Source: JAMQPK01 sp963761975 (GTDB lineage Bacteria > Acidobacteriota > Vicinamibacteria > Vicinamibacterales > JAMQPK01). Taken from it: 64,000 bases of DNA. Positions within the stretch are counted from its first letter, which is position 1, and every line of letters starts with the position of its first letter. Both the position numbers and the translations under genes were made by a program. The stretch lies in assembly GCA_963761975.1 (NCBI GenBank), contig CAVXIR010000007.1, forward strand, positions 62,001 to 126,000, read 5' to 3'. The notes under the pieces are model-generated. The model saw nothing but the letters and a program-made list of their open reading frames with translations. It was not told where the DNA came from and ran no database searches. This document shows, in pieces, positions 46,801 through 57,183 of the stretch.

Positions 46801-48051
46801 ATGAAATGTGCGGGATTCATTCTGTTGGCGCTGAGCGTCGCGAGCCTCGGCCACGCCCAAACCGCCTACGATCTTCTTCTCGAGGGCGGCCACGTCATCG
46901 ATGGCAGGAACGGGATCGACGGCGTCCGCGACGTCGCCATCAAAGACGGCAAGATCGCCGCCGTCGCACCGAACATCCCGGCGACGCAGGCGACGAAAAC
47001 CGTGAATGCCGCGGGCCTGTACGTCACGCCTGGCCTCGTCGACATTCACGTCCATGTGTACCCCGGCGAGAAAACCGGCTATGCGAGCGGCCCCAACGGC
47101 GTGTACGTGGACGGCTTCGCGCCGCGAAGCTGCGTGACGACGGTTGCGGACGCCGGCAGTCCAGGATGGCGTAACTTCGACGACTACAAGAGCCGGATCA
47201 TCGACAAGTCGAAAACCCGCGTGACGGCGTTCCTCAACATCGTGGGTCATGGCATGGGAGGCGGGACCATCGAGCAGAACCTCGACGACATGGAAGTCAG
47301 GCCGACGGCGGACATGGCGCTGAAGCACCAGGGCGTCATCGTGGGCATCAAGAGCGCGCACTTCAACGGGCCGGAATGGGCGCCGTACGAGCGGGCCGTC
47401 GAAGCGGGCCGGATCGCCAACATCCCGGTGATGGTCGACTTCGGCAGCGCGCGCGTGCGGACGATTGCGGAGCTGTTCACGAAATACTTCCGGCCGGGCG
47501 ACATCTACACGCACGCCTATGCCGGCGGCGGACGCGGGGAGCTCATCGACGGCAAGGTGAATCCGGCGATCTTCGCCGCTCAGAAGAAAGGCATCATCTT
47601 CGACATCGGCCATGGCGGCGGGAGCTTCGCGTGGCGGACGGCCGTGCAGGCGTTCAAGGAAGGCTTCATTGCCGACTCGATTTCTACCGACCTCCACGTG
47701 ACGAGCATGAACGCCGGGATGAAAGACATGACGAACGTCATGAGCAAGTTCCTGGCGCTCGGCATGGCGCTCAAGGACGTCGTCGTGCGTTCGACGTGGA
47801 ACCCCGCGAAGGAGATCAAGCTCGAACAGCTGGGGAACCTGTCGGTCGGGGCGCCCGCCGACGTGGCAGTGCTGCGTCTCGAGAAGGGCAAGTTCGGGTT
47901 CGTCGATCAGCTTGGCGGACGACTGGACGGTACGCAGCGGCTCGGGTGCGAGATCACCCTGCGGGACGGCGTCGTGGTGTACGACCTGAATGGCATGACG
48001 AGTGCGCCTTGGGAGAAGGTGCCTCCTCGCACGCAGCCAACCGCTCCGTAG
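46801..48051 (+). CDS. Exported amidohydrolase of the EF_0837/deacetylase type
   Basis: A 416-residue protein; ATG 46801 follows GGAGGG and gives a signal peptide (MKCAGFILLALSVASLGHAQ). The TIM-barrel metal centre: DIHVH (H83, H85), VGIKSAHF (K184, probable carboxylated Lys), TYTHAYAG-like IYTHAY (H238), DIGHGGGSF (H271) and STDLH (D297). This is the amidohydrolase/deacetylase subfamily that in other bacteria lies next to SelA-like PLP enzymes and aldolases. Here it shares the locus with a SelA-like enzyme, triple RidA and RraA. Removing an N-acyl group from an amino acid or amino sugar acid before PLP action is the inferred step. Substrate unknown. Confidence 0.88.
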   Translation: MKCAGFILLALSVASLGHAQTAYDLLLEGGHVIDGRNGIDGVRDVAIKDGKIAAVAPNIPATQATKTVNAAGLYVTPGLVDIHVHVYPGEKTGYASGPNGVYVDGFAPRSCVTTVADAGSPGWRNFDDYKSRIIDKSKTRVTAFLNIVGHGMGGGTIEQNLDDMEVRPTADMALKHQGVIVGIKSAHFNGPEWAPYERAVEAGRIANIPVMVDFGSARVRTIAELFTKYFRPGDIYTHAYAGGGRGELIDGKVNPAIFAAQKKGIIFDIGHGGGSFAWRTAVQAFKEGFIADSISTDLHVTSMNAGMKDMTNVMSKFLALGMALKDVVVRSTWNPAKEIKLEQLGNLSVGAPADVAVLRLEKGKFGFVDQLGGRLDGTQRLGCEITLRDGVVVYDLNGMTSAPWEKVPPRTQPTAP

Positions 48052-48076
48052 CCTTAGCGAGCAGCTGGTTGGAGCT

Positions 48077-48757
48077 TCAAGCGAATGCCGCCTGCCGCTG
48101 CGGGGCCATCAGCTTGACGAGCACCAGTCCTGCGACGAAGCCGCCGATATGTGCCATGTATGCCACGCCAGCGGTTTCCGTTGTGGCCGCCATGGAGCCG
48201 ATTCCGTTGATCATCTGAATCACGATCCAGAAGCCCAGCACGACAATCGCCGGCACCTGCGCGATGCCGCCACGCGTGAGCACCCGGACGGTGTTCTTAG
48301 GGAAGAGCAGGAGATATCCGCCAAGTACACCGCTGATGGCTCCCGAAGCACCGACTGCCGGAATGCTGGAACCAGGCCCGAAAACGATGTGAGCCAATGA
48401 CGCCGCCAGGCCACAGACCAAATAGAAGATGAGGAAGCGAATCCCGCCCATTATCTTTTCGAGGTTGTCTCCAAAAATCCACAAGTACAGCATGTTGCCG
48501 CCGAGGTGCATCCAGCCGCCGTGCAGAAACATCGAGGTGAACAGCGTCGACCAGAAGGGCAGCGGAATGGTTGGAGGAAGATCCTGGGCCGTCGAATATT
48601 CGCGTGGAACGACGCCCCACGCCTGGATGAACGACTGAAGTGCCCCCTCCGATGGCTGGGAGAGCTCGACGAAGAACGCCAGGGCATTCAGCGCAATCAA
48701 ACCGAACGTGACAAGTGGTGCGGGTCCGTGAACTCGTTCATCACCGATGGGGAGCAT
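48077..48757 (-). CDS. Rhomboid-family intramembrane serine protease
   Basis: A 226-residue polytopic membrane protease that cuts membrane-embedded helices. FWSTLFTSMFLHGGWMHLGGNMLYLWIFGDN holds the conserved His-Asn oxyanion region, GASGAISGVLGGYLL contains the catalytic Ser139 in the GASG turn, and YMAHIGGFVAGLVL supplies the catalytic His203. Six helices are expected. A GAGGTAGACG ribosome site precedes the ATG. Solitary; it converges with the amidohydrolase gene and is divergent from lon. Confidence 0.93.
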   Translation of the reverse strand: MLPIGDERVHGPAPLVTFGLIALNALAFFVELSQPSEGALQSFIQAWGVVPREYSTAQDLPPTIPLPFWSTLFTSMFLHGGWMHLGGNMLYLWIFGDNLEKIMGGIRFLIFYLVCGLAASLAHIVFGPGSSIPAVGASGAISGVLGGYLLLFPKNTVRVLTRGGIAQVPAIVVLGFWIVIQMINGIGSMAATTETAGVAYMAHIGGFVAGLVLVKLMAPQRQAAFA

Positions 48758-48973
48758 CGTCTACCTCGCTAGTGACGACGAAGCAATAGGAATGCCCACT
48801 GGCGCGGGGATTTCTCGGCCTCGAGTGCGGATTGGTGACCACCTTTGCGACAGTCCGCCGACAAACGCTCTTGATTCTGTTCGCTGTCCTCGCATCCTCC
48901 AGAATCGAACTTGCGTCGAATAAAGCAGAGGGCTGACAGTCTCCAAACTCATCAGCCCTAACGAGGGGCCACT

Positions 48974-51289
<2,316 letters not shown>

Positions 51290-51295
51290 CGGGAT

Positions 51296-51425
51296 GAACG
51301 AAGTAACCGCAACATTCACCACAGAGAACTCAGAGCTCACAGAGGATAAGGATGGCTTTTCTCTGTGTCCTCTGTGCTCTCTGTGGTAACCGCACTCAGC
51401 GAAATACCGCCCGAACGAAGTACCG
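51296..51425. repeat. CACAGAG-type palindrome flanked by direct repeats
   Basis: ACCACAGAGAACTCAGAG and onward (51318-51344) is inverted at 51361-51387, with CTCTGTG units spaced about 9 bp on both arms. Direct copies flank it: GTAACCGCA at 51303-51311 and 51386-51394, and GAACGAAGTA at 51296-51305 and 51413-51422. Similar CACAGAGnn hairpins recur between genes in many environmental bacteria. It sits between the convergent lon and STAND ATPase genes, where it could also stop transcription. Confidence 0.7.
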
Positions 51426-51454
51426 ACCCCCGAGCAGTTGAGGCTGATTGCGAT

Positions 51455-53656
51455 TTACCTGACAAAAATCACGAGTTGCTGTGTCACCTGATGGCCGTCA
51501 CGCCCGTATGCGGTCAACTCGTACGTCGTCGTGCGTGTTGGTGCAACGCGGACGCAACTGAGCGTGCGCGTCGGGTTGACCTCGCCGATGCCTGGTTCAA
51601 GGCGCACCTGTAAAGCATTGCTGACCGCGTAACAGAGATTTGTGGGGCCGCCAGTCGTGAAGGAGCCTGGTCGCGGAGTGAAGATGAGAATGTTCGCCGC
51701 AGGCGGCCGATCGTTAGCGAGTGCGTCCGATTCCGAGATCAAAGAAACTTCAGTGAATTGCTCCGGAAGCGGTGCGGGCGGTTCAGCCGCCCTCCGCAGC
51801 GGTGCCGTCCTCGCAGCGCGAGCCATTGCTCCTCGAAGACCGTTTTCGACGAAGGACGCGATGGCGGCAAGATTCCAGGACCGCGATGCGAGTTCCGCCG
51901 GACGAGCCCAAAACGCGACACCTCCTGCGATTGCGAACAGCACGACCGTGACGAACAGAGCACCGGCGAGACTCGCCTCCGTTGTGCGAATTGGCGGCTC
52001 AGTTTCATGTCGAAGCGGCAGCGAATCGAAGTCCAACGCGTGAACAGCTGGCGTTGCCAGACGCTCGGCGGAAACCGGACGCTCGGTGGAGGAGGTTATC
52101 GGACGCTGGGTGGAAGTGGAGGAGGTTACGGGACGCTCGGTGGAAGCGGACACAGGCGGGAGGACGAAACTGAGATTCTGCCGGCTCGCGGTCGCAGCCG
52201 CCTTGTCGCCCAGCGCCTCGCGTAGCTTCATGGCCTGGCTCAACGACGCGCGAGCCACGCCCGGCTCACCAAGACAGACGGCTCGAGTGCCGATTTGATG
52301 GAGTGCCCAGGCTTCGGCCGATTGATCACCCAATGCTTTCGCGGCGGCCAGACAACGTTCGAGGTTCGTCTTCCAGGCGCCCCATCGTGCGCTCACGACC
52401 AGTGCTTCTTCGAGCAGCCAACCCAGCGTGAGAACTTCACCCCAGCGTCGAGCGTCAACTGCGTGCTGCTGCACGTGTAACAGCGCTTCGGATTCCTCCA
52501 GCAGGGAGTCCGCGTGACGGCGGTGCCGTTCGGCCCACGCGGTGAAGTACGTGATCGCGCGATTCACCCAGGGCTTCAGGTCTTCCGTTCGCCGGAGCCG
52601 ATCGGCGACCCCGTCAGCGAGTTGATGCCGCGAGTGGCTGCTGACGATGAGACCTCGGTGGACGAGCGTCAACAGCGATGGCTCGATGTTGGTGATTTCC
52701 GCGAGGCCGGCAATGTGCTGAGCGTGCAGTGGCACGCCAGGCAGCGCGCTCAGCGCCATCAGAGCGCGCCGCTGCTTGTCTTCGATCGTCGCTATCAGCT
52801 CCGTGACCAGAATCTCCGGCGTGATGGTGGCTGCCCACCCGTCGGGCGACAGACCCCGCTCGCGGATGATCGCAGCGGCCTGCAGGAGTCGAAGTGGATG
52901 CCCTCCAATTGCCGGGCACAGATCCGTTGCGGTTGATCGCTCTGCGCCGTCGAGTGCACGTTCGATCTCCCGCTCCAAGAGCAAAACCGCATCATCTGCT
53001 GGCAGCCCTTTCAGGGAGAGGCTGCGCACTTCACCCCACAGGCATCGTTCACGCGTGGCCACGACGAACGCCGATCGCGGAGCGATATCGAGCACCTGTT
53101 CCATCTCGGCCTGCGTGAGATGGACATCATCGAGGAGGATCAGCGCCTGTTTGTCCTGAAGGCCGCGCCGGATCTCCGCCTCGGTCGGCGTGAAGAACCC
53201 GTCGCTCTCGTAGAACGCTTCGAAGATCAACTGCTGGAGATCGCTGAGCGATTGGTGTCGCGCCGGTATGTAGATAGTGCCGTCGACAAATGAGGCGGCT
53301 CTTGGATGGTGGGCCAGGTGTCGGAGGATGGCCGTCTTACCGATTCCGGGCTCGCCGCTGACTTCAATTGGAAGGCCCGCGTCGAGCGCCGAGAGCGCCG
53401 AGGCCAGTTCCGTCTGACGATCCAGCAATCCCCGAATCAACCTCGGGCGGAGGAGAATCGGCGTGGCACGTGGACGAAAGCGCGCCCGTTCAGCCCGTGA
53501 CGACTCGCGGACCAACGCGCCTCGGAGATCGCCTATCTCCAGGACATACCGACCGACGACAACCTGATCGGTCACTCCGGCGTACGCCGATGGTCCCCGA
53601 TTGGGTGGGTCCACGAGATCCTCTGCTGCACATAATACGATGAAGCGCGTCGCCAC
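51455..53656 (-). CDS. STAND-type ATPase with TM segment and extracytoplasmic Ig-like tail
   Basis: A 733-residue protein. NTPase: Walker A GEPGIGKTAIL (K107), Walker B ALILLDDVH (D176-D177), a sensor-like FVVATRERCLW and the GGHPLRLL block of AP-ATPases. Residues about 290-490 are winged-helix and TPR-like helical repeats (RWGEVLTLGWLLEEAL, EAWALHQIGTRAVCLGEPGVA). A Ser/Thr-rich stretch repeats ERPVTSST / QRPITSST / ERPVSAER. One membrane helix (AGALFVTVVLFAIAGGVAFWA) leads to an outer tail ending in a beta-sandwich-like domain (LEPGIGEVNPTRT, RVAPTRTTTYELTAYGRDG). The start codon (GTG) is uncertain. Sensor or defence-type switching proteins use this ATPase; the trigger is unknown. Confidence 0.8.
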   Translation of the reverse strand: MATRFIVLCAAEDLVDPPNRGPSAYAGVTDQVVVGRYVLEIGDLRGALVRESSRAERARFRPRATPILLRPRLIRGLLDRQTELASALSALDAGLPIEVSGEPGIGKTAILRHLAHHPRAASFVDGTIYIPARHQSLSDLQQLIFEAFYESDGFFTPTEAEIRRGLQDKQALILLDDVHLTQAEMEQVLDIAPRSAFVVATRERCLWGEVRSLSLKGLPADDAVLLLEREIERALDGAERSTATDLCPAIGGHPLRLLQAAAIIRERGLSPDGWAATITPEILVTELIATIEDKQRRALMALSALPGVPLHAQHIAGLAEITNIEPSLLTLVHRGLIVSSHSRHQLADGVADRLRRTEDLKPWVNRAITYFTAWAERHRRHADSLLEESEALLHVQQHAVDARRWGEVLTLGWLLEEALVVSARWGAWKTNLERCLAAAKALGDQSAEAWALHQIGTRAVCLGEPGVARASLSQAMKLREALGDKAAATASRQNLSFVLPPVSASTERPVTSSTSTQRPITSSTERPVSAERLATPAVHALDFDSLPLRHETEPPIRTTEASLAGALFVTVVLFAIAGGVAFWARPAELASRSWNLAAIASFVENGLRGAMARAARTAPLRRAAEPPAPLPEQFTEVSLISESDALANDRPPAANILIFTPRPGSFTTGGPTNLCYAVSNALQVRLEPGIGEVNPTRTLSCVRVAPTRTTTYELTAYGRDGHQVTQQLVIFVR

Positions 53657-53688
53657 CTACGAGAGAGGTCACGCTTTTCTTTAGTTGG

Positions 53689-54408
53689 TCAGCGAGGGTT
53701 CACAGTCAGGTTGCGGAAGTGCGCGACCGTCCCTCGATCGAGCCACAGCGCGACCCCGCCTTTGCCCTGCGCACCCGACTTGAGATCGTTGACCATCAGT
53801 GCCGGCTGTTCCTGACCGTGGACGTAGAGGCGCGCACGCTCGCCGAGAATCTCGATCTTGATCTTCGTCCAGAATCCCGCCTGCAGGTCCACATACGATT
53901 CATACCTTGACGGGGTCTCCTTGCGCAGCCGAAACCAGGGCCAGTCGGGATGCGAGATGTACTGAACGGCATGATTCCGTCGCTCCTGATCGTCGGCACG
54001 ACCGTTGGTTGGACGCAGGTAGAACGCGTCAAACGTCCGCATGTCGGTCTGCAGCCGGAACGCAATACCGACAAAGCCACGGGCTCCTTCGGGGGCACCT
54101 GGCGCCGGCGCGCCAGCCATCTCCGCTTCGATGACGCCGTTGGCGAAGTCGAGGCCGTTGATCGGGGCGAGCTGCTCGACCTGCAGTTGTTCCTCCGGTT
54201 TCATGGCTTGCAACCGGCGCTCGGCCTCCTGGGACATGGTCACGCGCACGCCCTTCTTGCCCTGCAGCACGACAGGCTCGGCCGCCACGTTATGCAGGCG
54301 AAGGCCGTCGACGGTCTCCAGCGGATAAGACCTGACCTGCGCCGGCGTGGCCGTGGGAAGCAAGAGCGTAAGCGCGGTCGACAGAACGAGTAGTGCGGGT
54401 CGAGTCAT
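53689..54408 (-). CDS. Exported concanavalin-like (DUF1080-type) domain protein
   Basis: A 239-residue protein; the ATG at 54408 behind AGAGAGG gives the signal peptide MTRPALLVLSTALTLLLPTA, whereas the open frame upstream is not coding-like. The mature part is a jelly-roll of the 3-keto-disaccharide hydrolase/LamG type: NGVIEAEMAGAPAPG, FVGIAFRLQTD, FDAFYLRPTNGR, VQYISHPDWPWFRL and GGVALWLDRGTVAHFRNLTV. Such exported domains bind or cut sugars. No catalytic residues were assigned, and no partner enzymes lie beside it. It ends 32 bp from the start of the STAND ATPase, on the same strand. Confidence 0.8.
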   Translation of the reverse strand: MTRPALLVLSTALTLLLPTATPAQVRSYPLETVDGLRLHNVAAEPVVLQGKKGVRVTMSQEAERRLQAMKPEEQLQVEQLAPINGLDFANGVIEAEMAGAPAPGAPEGARGFVGIAFRLQTDMRTFDAFYLRPTNGRADDQERRNHAVQYISHPDWPWFRLRKETPSRYESYVDLQAGFWTKIKIEILGERARLYVHGQEQPALMVNDLKSGAQGKGGVALWLDRGTVAHFRNLTVNPR

Positions 54409-54543
54409 GTTCGCCTCTCTGGCACAACTGAGCGAGCGGCAATCCCCATGCCGCCTCAAATCGCGTGAAACCGAAGTTCTCAGCGCGAGTGCGTCCCGCT
54501 TCCGGGTATAGCTGTTCGTTTGTGGGATCGGTATTGAAGCGCC

Positions 54544-54579
54544 TTGACAGCGATGCATGCGTGGTGCATACAGTGTATG
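54544..54579 (+). promoter_or_regulatory. padR promoter with overlapping operator
   Basis: TTGACA at 54544-54549 matches a -35 box exactly; after 17 bp, CATACA at 54567-54572 is a fair -10 box. CATACA and TGTATG (54574-54579) form a perfect palindrome about one central base, so a bound repressor would cover the -10. It lies 34 bp before the padR start, which suggests autorepression. Confidence 0.6.
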
Positions 54580-54612
54580 TGTGGCACACTGACTCGGCGA
54601 CCTTGGCACCTT

Positions 54613-54978
54613 ATGGAAATGGATCGAGACCGCGGGATAGACAAGCATCTGCCGTTGCGACGTGTGGAGTTCCACATCCTGCTCAGCCTGGCCGCGGGCG
54701 AACGACATGGCTACGGCATCATTCAGGACATTGCCGCTCGCGGTGAAGCCGCCGTGCCCGATGTCGGCACGATGTACCGCGCGCTCGCGCGCATGGTGGA
54801 GACCGGGCTCATCGAGGCGTCGGCGCGCCGGCCGGCGGCGGATGCGGACGACGAGCGCCGCAATTACTATCGCATCACGAATGCCGGCTTGCGCGTCGCG
54901 CGCGCCGAGGCGCGGCGGCTGGAAGCGCTGATGCGGGCGGCGCGGCTCGGCGGGTTGCTCGCCAAGGGTGTCAAATGA
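54613..54978 (+). CDS. PadR-family transcriptional repressor
   Basis: A 121-residue winged-helix protein from ATG 54613 (MEMDRDRGIDKHLPLRRVEF). HILLSLAAGERHGYGIIQDIA is the characteristic PadR start, then GTMYRALARMVETGLIEA for the recognition helix and wing, and ERRNYYRITNAGLRVARAEARRLEAL for the dimer helix. Short, like the PadR-s2 class. A clean promoter and palindrome just upstream suggest it represses itself. Its usual partner, an ABC permease or transporter operon, is not adjacent, so its other target is unknown. Confidence 0.92.
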   Translation: MEMDRDRGIDKHLPLRRVEFHILLSLAAGERHGYGIIQDIAARGEAAVPDVGTMYRALARMVETGLIEASARRPAADADDERRNYYRITNAGLRVARAEARRLEALMRAARLGGLLAKGVK

Positions 54979-55001
54979 ACTCCTGCAGGAGTGAGGTCAG
55001 C

Positions 55002-55129
55002 GGTTCTAGGTTCTGGGTTCTAGGTGCTAGGTTCCGGTTCGGGCTCTGACGCTCGACTGGTTCCTGGTTCATGAGAACCGAGAACCCAGAACCGGAACCC
55101 AGCACCCAGCACCCAGCAACCCAGAACCG
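55002..55129. repeat. GGTTCTGGG-type repeat array forming a long imperfect hairpin
   Basis: The left side (55002-55040) repeats GGTTCT/AGGTGCT/TGGGTTC units; the right side (55075-55129) repeats their complement as GAACCCAGAACC and CAGCACCCAG. The two sides pair over much of their length. It fills the gap between convergent padR and the quinoprotein gene, so it may act as a two-way terminator, but its period and purine/pyrimidine bias mark it as a repeat family seen widely in soil Acidobacteriota. Confidence 0.65.
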
Positions 55130-55141
55130 CGATCGCCTCCC

Positions 55142-57106
55142 TTACTCGATGAGCCCGAACGCGAGAATCTCGCCTCCGGCGGCGATCGCAATGTATTGCT
55201 GACCGTCGAACTGGTAGGTCATCGGCGACGCGTGCCAGTTCGCGTTCGCGGGGAACGACCACAACAGCTTCCCGCTGACGGCATCGGCTGCGGCGAACGT
55301 TCCGCTGTCATCGCCGAAGAAGACCAGGCCGGTCGAGGTCGCGAGCGTCCCACCCCATGAGGAGCCGGTGCCGGTTTGGGGCAATTCCCATTTCCGGTTA
55401 GCCGTCTGCAGATCGAGCGCGTATAACAGGCGCTGCGGTTTCGGATTGGTGTCGACGCGCTGACTTCCGCCGCCATATGCCTTGCCCTGCTCCCACTCGA
55501 CCGGCCGCTTCGTATAAATCGAGCACTTCTCGAATACCTGGACATAGTACAACCCCGTTGCGGGATTGTAGGAAGGAGAGAACCAGTTGGTCGCCCCATC
55601 CTGCGAGGGACAGACATGCGTTCCTGCAGCGGTCGGCTCTTGATTCGGATTTCTGATCGGTTTGCCGTCGGGACCAATTCCACTGGCCCACGTCAGGTTC
55701 TTGATGAACTGCTTGGCCAGCAGAAGTTTTCCATCAACGCGATCGAAAACATAGAAGAACCCGTTGCGGTTGGCCTGCACCAGCAGCATGCGACGCTGGC
55801 CTTCCCAGTTGGCGTTGATCACCATCGGCGTCTCGGTGGCGTCCCAGTCCCAGAGGTCGTGCGGGGTGAACTGGTAGTACCACTTCATCTTGCCGCTGGC
55901 TGGATCGAGCGCGAGGATGGAGTTGGAATACAAATTGTCGCCAGCGCGCTCGTCGCCGTTATAGTCCGGCCCCGGATTTCCCGTCGGCCAGAACAGCGTA
56001 TCGGTGTCTCGATCGTAGGTTCCGGTAAACCACGCGTTGCCGCCGCCACGCTCGATGCTTGTGCCTTTCCACGTGTCCCACGCCGGTTCTCCCGGCTTGG
56101 GCAATGTCGAGAAACGCCAGGCTTCTTTCCCGGTCGCCTGATCGAAGGCGGCGACAAAGCCCCTCGCCCCGTTGTCTCCTCCGCCCGTGCCGGAAATCAC
56201 GAGATTGCCCACGGCGAGCGGAGCCGATGTGGCGCCGTGATTTTCTCGCCAGTCCGCCATTTCGACATCCCACACCAGCAGGCCTGTCGCTCGACTCAGA
56301 GCGATCAGGTGGGCGTTGTCGGTCACCATGAAAATCTTGTCGCCGCTGAGGGCGATACCCCGATTGATCCCGCTTGCAGCGTCGCCGGCCAGGCCGGTAG
56401 ACCGCGGACGCTGGTATCGCCAGATTTGACGGCCATTGCCGGCGTCGAGCGCGTAGCACTCGTTCGCGTGTGTGACGTACATCACGCCGTCGGCCACCAC
56501 CGGAGTGCCTTGCAGGCGCCCGGCGTTCGGGATCCTGAAGACCCATTTCGGCGCGACACGCTTGACGTTCGATTTGTCGATCTGCCGCAGCGTCGTGAAG
56601 CGATTGCCCCCGAGGTCTCCGTTATAAGAGGCCCAATCGGTCTCCGTCGTGACTTCGCGGAATTTGTCCGAGTCCACCCTCCGCAGCAGATGAATCCGGT
56701 TGTCGTCGGTGCGAACTTGCGCGTCCTCCGATCCTTCGCTCATCACCAGGCCGTCCAGCGATTTGCCGTTCGTCATCACAAAGCTCTTGCGGTATGGCTG
56801 GAATCCGCCTCGCGGCCGGAGCGTCCGGACGAAAGCGATCAATGGCGGCAGTTCCGCGTCACTCACACTGATGGGCGGCATGCCGCGGGCCGGGAGACCT
56901 TCGCGAATAAGTTTTGTCAGCTGGAGATCATTCAGGTCCGGTGCGGCCCGCGTGATGGCGCGCGCATGTTCTCCGCCGTTGCCGTCGGCGCCGTGACAGG
57001 TGCCGCAGCGGTCCTCGAAGATGTTTTTTCCAGGCGGATCCTGCGCCCAGGCGGTGCAGGCCAGTGCCATCCAGGCCACGAGAATCGGGCCGACGGTTCG
57101 GTGCAT
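55142..57106 (-). CDS. Cytochrome c-quinoprotein dehydrogenase (PQQ-type)
   Basis: A 654-residue periplasmic protein. The ATG at 57106, behind GAGGAG, gives the signal peptide MHRTVGPILVAWMALACTAW. Residues about 25-100 are a cytochrome c domain with the haem site CGTCH. The rest is a PQQ-type eight-bladed propeller: TDWASYNGDLGGNRFTTLRQI, tryptophan-docking repeats such as DAGNGRQIWRYQRP, DPASGKMKWYYQFTPHDLWDWD (typical of PQQ glucose/alcohol dehydrogenases), and ending HASPMTYQFDGQQYIAIAAG. An N-terminal haem in front of the propeller is less common than a C-terminal one. Oxidation of an alcohol or sugar to feed electrons into the respiratory chain is expected. Divergent from the Ser/Thr kinase by 77 bp. 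Confidence 0.9.
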   Translation of the reverse strand: MHRTVGPILVAWMALACTAWAQDPPGKNIFEDRCGTCHGADGNGGEHARAITRAAPDLNDLQLTKLIREGLPARGMPPISVSDAELPPLIAFVRTLRPRGGFQPYRKSFVMTNGKSLDGLVMSEGSEDAQVRTDDNRIHLLRRVDSDKFREVTTETDWASYNGDLGGNRFTTLRQIDKSNVKRVAPKWVFRIPNAGRLQGTPVVADGVMYVTHANECYALDAGNGRQIWRYQRPRSTGLAGDAASGINRGIALSGDKIFMVTDNAHLIALSRATGLLVWDVEMADWRENHGATSAPLAVGNLVISGTGGGDNGARGFVAAFDQATGKEAWRFSTLPKPGEPAWDTWKGTSIERGGGNAWFTGTYDRDTDTLFWPTGNPGPDYNGDERAGDNLYSNSILALDPASGKMKWYYQFTPHDLWDWDATETPMVINANWEGQRRMLLVQANRNGFFYVFDRVDGKLLLAKQFIKNLTWASGIGPDGKPIRNPNQEPTAAGTHVCPSQDGATNWFSPSYNPATGLYYVQVFEKCSIYTKRPVEWEQGKAYGGGSQRVDTNPKPQRLLYALDLQTANRKWELPQTGTGSSWGGTLATSTGLVFFGDDSGTFAAADAVSGKLLWSFPANANWHASPMTYQFDGQQYIAIAAGGEILAFGLIE

Positions 57107-57183
57107 GTTGAATCTCCTCAGGATGTGGCCGGGATTGTAGCGCAACCTGATCCCATCACCCTCCGGACGTACAATCGGCGCGC

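Noticed and set aside
46768..47697. 309-residue minus-strand frame opposite the amidohydrolase
   Set aside because: Amidohydrolase metal motifs are clear on the plus strand; the reverse frame has none.
51318..51387. CRISPR-like repeats in the CACAGAG region
   Set aside because: The units are inverted, about 9 bp apart and have no unique spacers.
55002..55129. Small CRISPR or tandem-gene possibility in the GGTTCTGGG array
   Set aside because: Units vary in length and pair as a hairpin; no spacer pattern and no cas gene nearby.
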